From NCBI RefSeq assembly GCF_003182135.1, contig NZ_QGTL01000014.1:1-64000 (forward strand): DNA of 64,000 nt, read 5' to 3'. The notes below the pieces were generated by a model. The model saw only the letters and a list, made by a program, of their open reading frames with translations. It had not been told where the DNA came from and did not search any database. The stretch is from Nocardia neocaledoniensis (lineage in GTDB: Bacteria > Actinomycetota > Actinomycetes > Mycobacteriales > Mycobacteriaceae). Made by a program: the position numbers and the translations under genes. Shown in pieces: positions 11,842-20,965 of this stretch (position 1 is its first letter; every line of letters begins with the position of its first letter).

Positions 11842-12762
11842 CAGCGCAGCCCCTCTCCGCCCGGTGTCGTCTTCGGGACCGGCGCCTACCTGATCTGGGG
11901 CATGTTCCCCGCGTTCTTCGGGTTGCTGGCCTTCGCCTCGGCCGCCGAAGTCGTGGCGCAGCGCATCATCTGGACGCTGGTCGTCGTGCTGATCGTGCTG
12001 GCGGTGGCCGGGCGACTGCGGGAGATGCGCGGGATCGATGCGCGCACCTGGCGGCTGGCGGCGGCCGCGTCGGCGGCGATCGCGATCAATTGGGGCACGT
12101 ATGTGTACGGCGTGAATTCCGGGCATGTCGTGGAGTGCGCGCTGGGGTACTTCATCAACCCGCTCGTCACCGTGGCGTTCGGCGTGGTGCTGTTCCGGGA
12201 ACGGCTCACCCGCGCCCAGTGGGTGGCGCTGGGGCTCGGCGCGCTCGCGGTGGTCGTGCTGACCGTCGACTACGGTCGACCGCCCGTGATCGCCCTGGTG
12301 CTCGCCTGCTCGTTCGCCACCTACGGACTGGTCAAGAAGGTGATCCGGCTCGACGCCCTGCGCGGGATCGCGGCCGAGGGCATCGTGGCCTTCCCGTTCG
12401 CGCTGGCCTTCCTGATCGTGCTGATGGCGACCGGTCGCAGCGAATTCACCTCCACCCCGGCGCATTTCGGCCTGATGCTGGCGACCGGGCCGGTCACGCT
12501 GATCCCGCTGCTGCTGTTCGCGGTCGCCGCCCAGCGGGTGCCGCTGTCGACCATGGGCATCCTGCAGTACCTGACTCCCGCCCTCCAGATGGCCTGGGGC
12601 GTTGCCGTCATGCACGAACCGATGCCGCCGTCACGCTGGGTGGGGTTCGCGTTGATCTGGGCCGGGCTGGCGGTCTTCACCGCCGACGCCCTGCGCCGGG
12701 CAGGGCGGGCGCGTCGCGCGCCGGTCGCCGTCGCACCCACGGACGAGGTCACCACGCCGTAG
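11839..12762 (+). CDS. rarD: RarD-type EamA-family transporter
   Basis: A 307-residue integral membrane protein of the drug/metabolite transporter superfamily with about ten hydrophobic helices in two repeated halves. The RarD-like N-terminus GAYLIWGMFPAFFGLL and the segment ALGYFINPLVTVAFGVVLFRE are characteristic. The substrate is unknown; the family includes chloramphenicol-resistance proteins and metabolite exporters. The C-terminus is a short basic tail. The gene probably starts from a leaderless promoter in the 35-bp divergent spacer shared with ctpE. Confidence 0.88.
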   Translation: MQRSPSPPGVVFGTGAYLIWGMFPAFFGLLAFASAAEVVAQRIIWTLVVVLIVLAVAGRLREMRGIDARTWRLAAAASAAIAINWGTYVYGVNSGHVVECALGYFINPLVTVAFGVVLFRERLTRAQWVALGLGALAVVVLTVDYGRPPVIALVLACSFATYGLVKKVIRLDALRGIAAEGIVAFPFALAFLIVLMATGRSEFTSTPAHFGLMLATGPVTLIPLLLFAVAAQRVPLSTMGILQYLTPALQMAWGVAVMHEPMPPSRWVGFALIWAGLAVFTADALRRAGRARRAPVAVAPTDEVTTP

Positions 12763-12925
12763 GAGCCGGCGCACACCGGGCCTCCCCGGCGCGGTGGCGC
12801 CACGTCTCCGCCCGTCTTGTGAACGGCCCGCGTGCCGGATCGGAATCGGCGGTGCGAGGCACAATCCGACCGGTAGGCTCGGTCGGCTGGATGGTCGAGG
12901 GCGGCGCTCGGGAGGGGTGGTTCGG

Positions 12926-13846
12926 TTGGTCGGGTCGGGGTTCTCGGATCGGGTGGCGGGGGTGCTCGTCGGCGGGGCCGCGGGTGACGCGCTCGGCGCC
13001 GGGTACGAGTTCACGAAACCCGGGCCCGCAACGGTGATCGACATGATCGGCGGGGGCGTGTTCGACTGGGCGCCGGGTGAGTGGACCGACGACACCTCGA
13101 TGGCGCTGGCCATCGTGCTGGCGGCGGTCAACGGGCCGGGGATCGATCTGGACGCGGTCGCGCAGGGATTCGTCGCCTGGTTCGATTCGGACCCGCCGGA
13201 CATCGGCAACCAGACCAGGACCGTGCTCTCGGCCCGGCCTTCGTCCGCACTGGACATGCAGGCGGTCGCGATGTCGCTGACCGGGCGGACCGGCGGCAAC
13301 GGGTCGCTGATGCGCACCGCGCCGGTGGCCCTGGCCTACCTCGACGACGCGGCCGCCTGCGTCGCGGCGGCGGGCCGGATCGGGATGCTCACCCACTACG
13401 ACGAGCACGCCGTCGAAGCCTGCAAGCTGTGGACCTACGCGGTGCGCCACGCCGTGCTGCACGCCGACTTCGGCGGTGTCCGCGAATATCTCGGCGGCTC
13501 GGCGCATGCGGCGTACTGGACCGAACGCCTCGACGAAGCCGAGCACGGCACCCCGGACGACTTCCCGAACAACGGCTGGGTGGTACACGCCCTGCAGACC
13601 GCCTGGTGGGCCATCAGCACCACCGACCAGTCCACGCCCGAGCACCTCCCCCGCGCCCTCGAAGCCTGCGTCCGCGCGGGCAACGACACCGACACCACGG
13701 CCGCCATCGCAGGCGGCCTCCTCGGCGCCCGCTGGGGAGCCTCCGCGGTGCCGCCGCGCTGGCGGGCCATGCTGCACGGCTACCCGGGGCTGACCGGCGC
13801 GGACCTGCCCGACCTGGCCCAGCGCATCGCCGCGCACTCGCGCTGA
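12926..13846 (+). CDS. ADP-ribosylglycohydrolase (DraG-like) family protein
   Basis: A protein of about 306 residues of the DraG/ARH superfamily, which removes ADP-ribose from proteins or nucleic acids using two magnesium ions. Visible motifs are GAAGDALGAGYEF, the metal-binding EWTDDTSMALAI, GGNGSLMRTAPVAL and the second metal site NDTDTTAAIAGGLLGARWG. The reading frame is open much further upstream. The TTG at 12926 is chosen because GGAGG at 12911-12915 lies ten bases before it; GTG 12917 and 12920 are too close to it. No ADP-ribosyltransferase gene is adjacent. It is convergent with the Emb gene, 22 bases away. Confidence 0.85.
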   Translation: MVGSGFSDRVAGVLVGGAAGDALGAGYEFTKPGPATVIDMIGGGVFDWAPGEWTDDTSMALAIVLAAVNGPGIDLDAVAQGFVAWFDSDPPDIGNQTRTVLSARPSSALDMQAVAMSLTGRTGGNGSLMRTAPVALAYLDDAAACVAAAGRIGMLTHYDEHAVEACKLWTYAVRHAVLHADFGGVREYLGGSAHAAYWTERLDEAEHGTPDDFPNNGWVVHALQTAWWAISTTDQSTPEHLPRALEACVRAGNDTDTTAAIAGGLLGARWGASAVPPRWRAMLHGYPGLTGADLPDLAQRIAAHSR

Positions 13847-13868
13847 GCGGCCCGTCCTGGACCGCTGC

Positions 13869-16800
13869 CTACCAGGCGGTGATGATCGGGCCCGGAGTCC
13901 AGGTCCCCCAACGGTTCTCGGAGGACACCGTCGGCTGCGCCGGGACGGCGGTGCTGTCCAGCGGCAGGTACTGCTCGAGCGAACCCCAGTCGCGGTCCCA
14001 GTCGTTGTTCAGGTAGGTCGGCAGGGTGCGGGCCGTGAACAGCAGCTGGGTCCAGCCGAGCGGGCCGCCGCCGTCGTGCCCCTGCCACAGGTTCGTGATG
14101 GTGGCGCCGTTGCGGTCGGGCAGGATGCGGTACTCGGGCAGCGCCGAGATGCCGTTGTGGGTGGGCAGGTGGTTCTGGCACGGGAAGTGCAGTCCCACCG
14201 CCCAATCCAGCAGCACGGGAGCGTCGCCGCCGACGACGGCGTTGAGCGTGGTCAGCTTCGGCACCCGCGGCGGGGTGACGGCGAGCCACTGATCGGGGCC
14301 GAGGTCGCGGTCCTGCGCGACCAACCGGACGACGCCGGCCTCGGCGGGCACCTGATCGAGCGGGACGCGCAGGTTGCGCCACATCGGGGCGGGACCGATG
14401 TCGATCGGCGTCACCCGACCGGCCGGGGTCACCGAGCCGTCGGGTCCGGCGGTCCCGTACTCGACGGCCAGTTCCTGGCCCGGGTGCACGATGCCGTCGG
14501 CGTCGACCGAGCGGATCCGGCCCGCCACCGCCACCGTCAGCAGCGGTCCGCGCGGACCGTCGGGCAGGCGGAACCAGCCGCTGGTGAGCGCGGCGGGTTC
14601 CTGCGCGCCGGCGCGGTAGCTGCCCAGCACCGGGGTGGTCGCCGGATCGAGACCGAACGGGAGCGCGAGGGAACCCTGGCGGGACTCCGAGCCCGCCGAG
14701 GTGGAGGCGTCGCGCAGCTTGTCGGGGTCGTCGGAGACCGAATTGGCCTGTCCCGTGGTCGATTCCACCTCGTCGGAGGTGAGGACCGGGGCCACCCCGT
14801 CGGGCCGGAAGCCGGTGGCGTCGGTGCCCGCCAGCGCCGTCGTCACGTCACCGGTCAGCGGGACGAGCATGGACGCGTTCGGGTCGGTCTCGACGAGGAC
14901 CTCGTCGGCCATCCCGCAGCCGCCGTTGAAGGCGGCCTGGAAGTTGGAGTTCGCCAGCGAGTACGCCGGGTGCTGCGCCACGGTCGCTTTCGCGAACGAG
15001 GCCACCTCGAACAGCACCATCATGGCGGCGACGACGGCGAGCACCGGCACCCGCGCGAGCCGACCCGCCGTGGGCGTCGGGTTCGGGTGGATGTGGAACC
15101 AGGCCGCGATCGCCAGGCACAGCGCCGTGAGCCCGGCGAACAGCGTGGAGACGCCGAATCCGGCGACGGTCGGCGGCTTGTCCCACCACGGGATGCCCCA
15201 CGACGACGCGTACCAGTACCCGTTGGCGCCGACCCAGGTCATCGCCAGGGCGAAGAACACCGCGGCGGCGAACAGCGCGCGGTTGCGCAGGGGCCGCAAC
15301 ACGGCCGGGCTCACCGCCACCGCGGTCACCGCGGCGACGCAGGTGCCCAGACCGGCGAAGACGCCGAACTGGTGGGTCCACTTGGTGGGCGAGAACATCA
15401 TCAGCACCATGGCGGCCAGGGTGATCCCGAGCAGCCTGCGCGTCGGGCCCGTCGCGGTGCCGGGGATGTGGCCGCCGCGCCGGAGCATGGTCGCCGCGCA
15501 CACGATGAGGCCGAGCAGCATGACGAACACACCGAAGCGCCGGGTCAGCCAGCCGTCGGCATTGATCTGCAGCAGGTACTGGTAGCGCAGGAACTCGAAG
15601 AACCAGGATTCGCCGGGCCCGATCTTGCCGTGCACCTCGAACATCTCGCGCACGCCGGCCAGGGTGCGGTCGGCGAAGACCACGGTCAGCACCACGGTGC
15701 CCGCGGCCAGGATCGGCAGCAGCTGCGCGAGGTAGCCGACCGACTTGGCCCGGCGCACGATCACGGCGGTGACCGTGCGGGCGCCGGCGACCAGCGCGCC
15801 GAGGCAGATCAGGCCCGACGGCGCGCCGGTGAGGGTGAACGCGGCCACGATCACCGCGACCGCGAAGGGCAGCAGCCTGCGGGTCGCGATGGCTCGTTCC
15901 ACCGAGACCCAGGTGACCAGCACGCCCAGCGCGACAACGAATTCCGCGCGCAGCCCGTTGTTGTAGGGCAGCCAGAAGGCGAGGAAGACCAGGGCCGCGG
16001 TCCAGGTGGCGACCCGCCGGCGGCGCACCGCCGTCCCCAGCCGGGGCAGCACCTCGCGGCTGATCAGCCACCAGGTGAGCAGTCCCGCGCCGAGCGCGGG
16101 CAGCCGGACCACCGGGCTCGCCGTGGACAGGTGGGTGAGCCAGCCGATGATGTCGGTGTAGGGCGTGTAGAACGGGCCCTCGTCGACGCTGAACCAGCGG
16201 TAGTAGTTCGACATGTTGCCGGAACTACGCGCGCCCCTGGCCATCCCGAGGATGTAGCCGTCGTCGGAGGTGTTGGCGCCGATGAAGTGCCACACGGTGA
16301 GCACCGCGAACACCAGCCAGTCCACCGGGCGCAGCCGCCACCAGCGCTGCGGCAGGAACCGGCGGGCCGAGCGGCCGTCGCGCGCGTCGAGGCGGTGCAG
16401 CGCGAACAGCGACAGCGCCGTCGCCAGCAGGCACAGCGCGATCGCGGCGAACTTGATCCAGGTGGGCGAGGTGATGTAGCGGGAATCGGCGACCACGTCC
16501 ACGGCGAGGCCGGCGGGTGGCGCGCCGGTGAGTTCGCTGAAGACACCGACGACCTGGGGCCGCAGATCGGTGGACACGGTCGCGCCCGCGGCGCCGAGGC
16601 CGGTCGCGGTGACCGCGGCTTCGCGCGGGGTGATCGCGGCGGTGATCGCGCAATCGGCGCCGATCACCTCGGCCAGCGGCGCCGTCCACAACAGCGTCGA
16701 GCGCGACACCACGTCGACGCGACCCGGCCGCTCGTCGGTATCGGCGACGACCTTGACCACGAAGCCGTACTTCTCGCGATCCGCCGACTGGTACGGGATC

Positions 16801-17108
16801 GTCGACACCGCGACACCGCCGGTCGCGGCCAGCGAGCTCAGCGCCGCGCACGGCACGGTCGCGGTGAGTTCGGCGGGCGCGTAGGCGACGAGCGGTGATT
16901 CGATCGCGGTGAGGGTGCCGCGCTGCGGCCACGACACCGTCGCGGTGTCGACCCGCACGGGCAGGAACGGGATGGCGACCGCGCTCAGGACACCGATGAG
17001 GGCGGCGACGATCGCGACGACGCGGATCCCTTCGCCGGTACGACCCCGTCGCGCGGGCTCCGAAGCATCCTCGGTCGGATGCCCCGGCCGCACGATCGTC
17101 TCAACCAC
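13869..17108 (-). CDS. emb: Emb-type arabinosyltransferase
   Basis: A 1079-residue GT-C membrane glycosyltransferase that adds arabinofuranose from decaprenyl-phosphoarabinose to arabinogalactan or lipoarabinomannan. The N-terminal lectin-like domain lies between the first helix (about 28-50) and helix 2 at about 215. The catalytic aspartates are Asp282-Asp283 in NTSDDGYILGMAR. Many helices follow, then a soluble C-terminal carbohydrate-binding domain with QNHLPTHNGIS and ending WTPGPIITAW. The sequence around ILGMAR and NMSNYYRWF looks more like EmbB than EmbC. It is a single copy here, with no aftA or glfT genes beside it. Confidence 0.9.
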   Translation of the reverse strand: MVETIVRPGHPTEDASEPARRGRTGEGIRVVAIVAALIGVLSAVAIPFLPVRVDTATVSWPQRGTLTAIESPLVAYAPAELTATVPCAALSSLAATGGVAVSTIPYQSADREKYGFVVKVVADTDERPGRVDVVSRSTLLWTAPLAEVIGADCAITAAITPREAAVTATGLGAAGATVSTDLRPQVVGVFSELTGAPPAGLAVDVVADSRYITSPTWIKFAAIALCLLATALSLFALHRLDARDGRSARRFLPQRWWRLRPVDWLVFAVLTVWHFIGANTSDDGYILGMARGARSSGNMSNYYRWFSVDEGPFYTPYTDIIGWLTHLSTASPVVRLPALGAGLLTWWLISREVLPRLGTAVRRRRVATWTAALVFLAFWLPYNNGLRAEFVVALGVLVTWVSVERAIATRRLLPFAVAVIVAAFTLTGAPSGLICLGALVAGARTVTAVIVRRAKSVGYLAQLLPILAAGTVVLTVVFADRTLAGVREMFEVHGKIGPGESWFFEFLRYQYLLQINADGWLTRRFGVFVMLLGLIVCAATMLRRGGHIPGTATGPTRRLLGITLAAMVLMMFSPTKWTHQFGVFAGLGTCVAAVTAVAVSPAVLRPLRNRALFAAAVFFALAMTWVGANGYWYASSWGIPWWDKPPTVAGFGVSTLFAGLTALCLAIAAWFHIHPNPTPTAGRLARVPVLAVVAAMMVLFEVASFAKATVAQHPAYSLANSNFQAAFNGGCGMADEVLVETDPNASMLVPLTGDVTTALAGTDATGFRPDGVAPVLTSDEVESTTGQANSVSDDPDKLRDASTSAGSESRQGSLALPFGLDPATTPVLGSYRAGAQEPAALTSGWFRLPDGPRGPLLTVAVAGRIRSVDADGIVHPGQELAVEYGTAGPDGSVTPAGRVTPIDIGPAPMWRNLRVPLDQVPAEAGVVRLVAQDRDLGPDQWLAVTPPRVPKLTTLNAVVGGDAPVLLDWAVGLHFPCQNHLPTHNGISALPEYRILPDRNGATITNLWQGHDGGGPLGWTQLLFTARTLPTYLNNDWDRDWGSLEQYLPLDSTAVPAQPTVSSENRWGTWTPGPIITAW

Positions 17109-17152
17109 GGGGCCCGATAGTAGCCGCGCGGCGGATTCCCCGCGAAAATGCC

Positions 17153-17191
17153 CGAAGCCCCGGCCACGACGGGTGTCGGACCGGGGCTTCG
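17153..17191 (-). terminator. Terminator after MTB12-like lipoprotein gene
   Basis: An 11-bp perfect stem (CGAAGCCCCGG with CCGGGGCTTCG) closes a loop that itself contains CGAC/GTCG. It lies 11 bases after the stop of the minus-strand lipoprotein gene and before the Emb gene promoter region. Confidence 0.65.
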
Positions 17192-17201
17192 CGGGGGTGG
17201 G

Positions 17202-17699
17202 TCAGGCGCAGGCGACCGACTGCTGGCCCAGGTTGGTCAGCATGGTGCAGGCCCACGACTTCTGGACCTTCCACTTGCCGTCCTCGGCCACGAACGGCAC
17301 GTCGACCACGTTGGTCTGACCGTTGAGGGTGAAGTTGGCCTTGGCGTTCACGCTGTCACCGAAGGAGGTCACCTCGGTGACCTGCACCTGCACGCCGGCC
17401 TGCTGCGCGGCGACCGCGAGCCGGTTCGGCAGCTCGGGATCGGCGGAGCCGCCCTGCACGAAGTCCAGCTTCTGGTCGTTGGGCACCGACGGGTCCAGCG
17501 CGGTGGTGAGCTGCTGGTTCAGCTCATCGACGGTCGGCACCGGGGGCAGGTTCGTGGCGGCCGTGGTGCTGGCGACCTTGCTGGTGGTCGGCTTGGCGGC
17601 GGGCTTGTCGCCCTTGTCGTCGCTGCACGCGCTCAGTCCGAGGGCGGCGACCACGGCCAGTCCCGCGATCGCGACACGTCCGGTCGTACGAAGCTTCAA
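17202..17699 (-). CDS. MTB12-like (low molecular weight antigen) lipoprotein
   Basis: A 165-residue secreted protein. The start is TTG at 17699, with AAGGA about eight bases upstream. No ATG gives a complete signal sequence. The signal ends at the lipobox LSAC (Cys25). A Thr/Ala/Pro-rich linker leads into a domain of about 115 residues with PTVDELNQQLTTALDP, a central NGQTNVVDVPFVAEDGKWKV and a final WACTML, matching the mycobacterial MTB12/CFP-2 antigen family (a DUF4878-like cystatin fold). The two cysteines at the C-terminal end could form a disulfide. Function is unknown. Confidence 0.78.
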   Translation of the reverse strand: MKLRTTGRVAIAGLAVVAALGLSACSDDKGDKPAAKPTTSKVASTTAATNLPPVPTVDELNQQLTTALDPSVPNDQKLDFVQGGSADPELPNRLAVAAQQAGVQVQVTEVTSFGDSVNAKANFTLNGQTNVVDVPFVAEDGKWKVQKSWACTMLTNLGQQSVACA

Positions 17700-17755
17700 C
17701 TGCTCGTCCTTTGCGTTCGAGGTGGGAGTTCCATCGCGGTAGTCGAGGCTACTAC

Positions 17756-19144
17756 TCACGCGAGGCTGTCGAGGGGGTCGGCCCGGGTGAGGTCCGGGTC
17801 GTCGGCTGGAAAGGTACGCGCCGGGCCGGGGCCTGTCGAGCGGGTCTCGAAGCGGACGGTCACCACGCCGTAGCCCGCGCCCTGCACCCATCCGTGGCCG
17901 AACTCGGGATGGCGCACGTCCGTGCCCGGAAACCACTGTCCGACAGGCGCGTCGCGGACGCGGGCGGGTTCCTCCGGGGGTGGCGCGGTGTCCTCGAACG
18001 TCGAGTCCGCGGGCAGCGCCTGGTCGAGTTCGGGGAACAGCGATTCCTGCCGGACCAGCGACAGACCGCCGTAGCCGACGCCGACCAGGCGGACGGGTCC
18101 GAGTTCGGCGGGATCGATGGCGGAGCGCTGCGCCGCCGCGGCCAGGGTGGTGAGGTCGGCCGTGGCGTAGGGCAGGGTGAACGACCTGGTCACGATGCTC
18201 ATGTCGGACTTCTTGAGCTTGAGCACCACGGTGCGGGCCGCCCGGCCGTCGCGCTCGAGGCGGCGATGGGCGGCCGCGGCCATCGCGGCGACGGCGCTGC
18301 GCAGCTCGGGCAGCGTGACGATGTCGCGCTCGTAGGTGTTCTCGGCGCTGATCTGTTTGGCCTCGGCGCGTTCGGCGACCGGCCGGTCGTCGATCCCGCG
18401 GGCGAGCCGGTGCAGCGCGGTGCCGATGCTGCCGCCCAGGATCGAGGCGGCCTCCGATTCCGGCAGCGCCGCGAACGCCCCGACGGTCTCGATGCCGAGC
18501 CCGCGCAATCGGCCCTCCGCGACCGGCCCGATCCCCCACAGCTTGCGCACCGGCAGCCCGGCCAGCAGCTCGCCCTGTTCGGCCGGTGAGATCACCCGCA
18601 TCCCATCCGGTTTGGCCAGGCCGGACCCGATCTTGGCGAGCTGCTTGCCGGTGCCCGCGCCGATCGAGGCGGTGAGGCCGGTGCGCTCGCGCACCAGAGC
18701 GCGCAGCATCGCGCAGTACTCCTGCACGTCGGCGACGGTGGCGCCCGCCAGTTCGGCGGGTTCGGCGAACGCCTCGTCGAACGACAGCGTCTCCAGGACC
18801 GGGATCCGGCCGCGCAACGTGTCGAACACCTGCCCGCTCAGCAGCGAGTACACCGCGCCACGCGGAGGCACCACCACCGCCGACACCCCGATCAGCCGCC
18901 GCGCCTGGTGCATGGGCATGGCCGAGCGCGCCCCGTACACCCTGGCCTCGTAACTGGCCCCCGCCACGACCCCGCGCTGTCCCGCGCCGCCGACCAGCAC
19001 CGGGCGCCCGCGCAGGGTGGGCCGGGTGAGCTGTTCGACCGAGGCGAAGAACGCGTCCATATCGATGTGCAGCACCCAGCGGCGCGCCGTGACCGCGGCA
19101 TCGGGCCTGGCCGGGGCGCCGGCGGCGGAGGCGTCGGTGCTCAC
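17756..19144 (-). CDS. dinB: DNA polymerase IV (Y-family)
   Basis: A 462-residue translesion DNA polymerase. The metal-binding carboxylates are Asp28 in [13 protein letters not shown] and Asp123-Glu124 in SFDEAFAEP. The steric-gate region, a thumb HhH region with [19 protein letters not shown], and a little-finger domain with [17 protein letters not shown] follow. A beta-clamp-binding motif QESLF is present near residue 365, and a C-terminal extension of about 90 residues follows it. Length matches mycobacterial DinB1/DinX, which also sits close to ileS. No LexA box is visible upstream. Confidence 0.93.
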   Translation of the reverse strand: MSTDASAAGAPARPDAAVTARRWVLHIDMDAFFASVEQLTRPTLRGRPVLVGGAGQRGVVAGASYEARVYGARSAMPMHQARRLIGVSAVVVPPRGAVYSLLSGQVFDTLRGRIPVLETLSFDEAFAEPAELAGATVADVQEYCAMLRALVRERTGLTASIGAGTGKQLAKIGSGLAKPDGMRVISPAEQGELLAGLPVRKLWGIGPVAEGRLRGLGIETVGAFAALPESEAASILGGSIGTALHRLARGIDDRPVAERAEAKQISAENTYERDIVTLPELRSAVAAMAAAAHRRLERDGRAARTVVLKLKKSDMSIVTRSFTLPYATADLTTLAAAAQRSAIDPAELGPVRLVGVGYGGLSLVRQESLFPELDQALPADSTFEDTAPPPEEPARVRDAPVGQWFPGTDVRHPEFGHGWVQGAGYGVVTVRFETRSTGPGPARTFPADDPDLTRADPLDSLA

Positions 19145-19237
19145 GCCCGCAATCTACGCCGCGCCGCCGACAGGTTTCCCAGCCGACTGACAGCGGTGCC
19201 ACAGCGACAACCCCGTCCGGTGTGTGATGATCGGGTA

Positions 19238-20113
19238 ATGAAGATCCGCAAGGCTGTCATTCCCGCCGCGGGCATCGGCTCCCGACTGCTCCCGCTGACG
19301 AAGGCGACGCCGAAGGAGATGCTCCCGGTCGGCGACAAGCCGGTCATCGAGCACACCGTCCGTGAGCTGGTCTCCTCCGGTATCACCGACATCACCATCG
19401 TGGTGAGCGGCGGCAAGTCGCTCATCCAGGATCACTTCCGCCCGAACCCGGCACTGGTCGCGCAGCTGCGCGCCGACGGCAAGTCCGCCTTCGCCGACGC
19501 GGTGGAGGAGGTCGGCGAGCTCTCCGCCGCCGGGCACATCACCTACCTCGACCAGCACGGGCCCTACGGCAACGGCACGCCCGTGCTCAACGCCGCCCGC
19601 CACCTGGGCGACGAGCCGATGCTGGTGCTGTGGCCCGACGACGTGTTCGTCGCCGAGGTGCCGCGTGCCCAGCAGCTCATCACCGCCTACGAGTCCACCG
19701 GCTGCCCGGTCCTGGCCCTGCTGCCGATGGAGCCGGGCGAGTCGCAGCGTTACGGCGTCCCGGTCGTGCGCGAGGACCTCGACGACGGGTTGCTGCGCAT
19801 CTCCGGCCTCATGGAGAAGCCCAAGCCCGAGGACGCCCCGTCGGCGTTCGCGGCGATCGGCGGCTACGTGGTGACCCCGGGCATCATCGAGGAGCTGCAG
19901 GTCCAGACGGAGAAGTGGTACACCCACCAGAACGGCGAGGTGTACCTGACCGACGCGATCAACAGCTACGCCGCCAACCACGCGGTGTACGGCCAGGTGA
20001 TCCAGGGCCGCTGGTACGACACCGGCAACCCCGCCGACTACCTGGTGGCCCAGTTCGCCTCGGCCCTGGCCCACCCCGAGTACGGGCCGCTGCTGCGTCA
20101 GCTCGTGGACTGA
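19238..20113 (+). CDS. galU: UTP-glucose-1-phosphate uridylyltransferase
   Basis: A 291-residue cytoplasmic nucleotidyltransferase that makes UDP-glucose for cell wall polysaccharides, glycolipids and trehalose. It starts MKIRKAVIPAAGIGSRLLPL with the nucleotide-binding loop KATPKEMLPVGDKPVIE. The metal-binding region LVLWPDDVFV and the sugar-binding YGNGTPVLNAARHL and MEKPKPEDAPS segments are present. Length is normal for bacterial GalU. It is divergent from dinB and convergent with the NlpC/P60 gene, only four bases away. Confidence 0.95.
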   Translation: MKIRKAVIPAAGIGSRLLPLTKATPKEMLPVGDKPVIEHTVRELVSSGITDITIVVSGGKSLIQDHFRPNPALVAQLRADGKSAFADAVEEVGELSAAGHITYLDQHGPYGNGTPVLNAARHLGDEPMLVLWPDDVFVAEVPRAQQLITAYESTGCPVLALLPMEPGESQRYGVPVVREDLDDGLLRISGLMEKPKPEDAPSAFAAIGGYVVTPGIIEELQVQTEKWYTHQNGEVYLTDAINSYAANHAVYGQVIQGRWYDTGNPADYLVAQFASALAHPEYGPLLRQLVD

Positions 20114-20117
20114 GCCG

Positions 20118-20633
20118 TCAGAACCGGCGAATGGTGAAGATGTCGAATTCGCGCAGGGGATGCAGGCCGACCGGGACGCCCGCGGCGTGGGCGTCGAGGA
20201 TCTGGCCCATCCCCGCGTAGATGCCGACGTGGGAGCCGTCGCCGTTGAGGACGACGACGTCGCCGGGCGCGAGCCCGCGGAACGTCACCGGCATGCCGAC
20301 TTTCGCCTGCTCCCAGGTGGTGCGCGGCAGGGTGACGCCGACCTGCCGGAAGGCCCACTGCACCAGGGCCGAGCAGTCCCAGGCGTGCGGCCCGGTCGCG
20401 CCCCACTCGTAGGGTTTGCCGATCTGGGTGGCCGCCGCCGTGAGCGCGCCCATGCCGGTGGCACTGGGCAGCGGGATACCGCCCGAGCCACTCGAACTGC
20501 CCGAGGCGGAGCCGGAATCGCCCGAGCCCGTGGCACTGCCGGTCTGGGACCAGGCGGGCCCGGCGAGGACGAGGGTGGTGGCGAGGGAGGCGACGAAGCC
20601 GAAGGCCAACCGTCGCAGAACTTTCCGTCTCAT
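20118..20633 (-). CDS. Secreted NlpC/P60 peptidoglycan endopeptidase
   Basis: A 171-residue exported hydrolase that cleaves peptide stems in peptidoglycan. A cleavable signal peptide covers about residues 1-29 (ending GPAWSQ), followed by a Ser/Gly-rich linker to about 52 and a single NlpC/P60 domain. Catalytic residues are Cys87 in WDCSALVQWAF, His135 in GSHVGIY and His149 in ILDAHAAG. The frame is open further upstream, but ATG 20633 has AGGAAGGG seven bases before it and begins the signal peptide. It resembles mycobacterial RipD-type short hydrolases. No SH3 or binding domain is present. Confidence 0.9.
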   Translation of the reverse strand: MRRKVLRRLAFGFVASLATTLVLAGPAWSQTGSATGSGDSGSASGSSSGSGGIPLPSATGMGALTAAATQIGKPYEWGATGPHAWDCSALVQWAFRQVGVTLPRTTWEQAKVGMPVTFRGLAPGDVVVLNGDGSHVGIYAGMGQILDAHAAGVPVGLHPLREFDIFTIRRF

Positions 20634-20922
20634 GCGCGCGCCCTTCCTCACGGCCGGACCGGTGGGCCCGGCTGGTCGGTTATCGGGTGGCATCGCCACC
20701 GCTGACGGCGGCGCCACCCCGGGTGCAGTGCCGCGCCCCGAGCGGTCACCGAGGGCACGACACTGTTTCCACAGGACAATCGTCACAAGCAGTTACTGTC
20801 GCCTCAGCGGTTCCATGCGCATCAGCAGTAACACCTCGATTGTGCGCGAAGATCACGTCGCTGTCTCGAAGTTTCAGCAAATTGTCAGCATCGTTACCTT
20901 CGGTCAGCTCCGACGCAGCGAA
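20634..20922 (-). other. Upstream region of NlpC/P60 gene
   Basis: About 290 bases without a gene. On the minus strand it can hold the promoter and a long untranslated leader of the hydrolase gene. I looked for the cyclic di-AMP (ydaO) riboswitch that precedes some actinobacterial wall hydrolases and did not find its conserved sequence. Apart from the Shine-Dalgarno AGGAAGGG near 20641-20648, nothing specific is supported. Confidence 0.4.
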
Positions 20923-20953
20923 AGGGGCGGAGCCGAAAGTCGGCTCCGCCCCT
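20923..20953 (-). terminator. Terminator after ileS
   Basis: A perfect 13-bp stem (AGGGGCGGAGCCG with CGGCTCCGCCCCT) closes a five-base loop. It lies 12 bases beyond the ileS stop codon on the minus strand. Confidence 0.8.
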
Positions 20954-20965
20954 CGCGTGTCGCTG

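Noticed and set aside
14076-16898. A plus-strand open frame of about 940 codons opposite the emb gene
   Set aside because: Composition is that of a mirror frame of GC-rich code and no family motif is seen.
20634-20922. Cyclic di-AMP (ydaO) riboswitch upstream of the NlpC/P60 gene
   Set aside because: The conserved stems and sequence blocks of that class could not be found in the leader.
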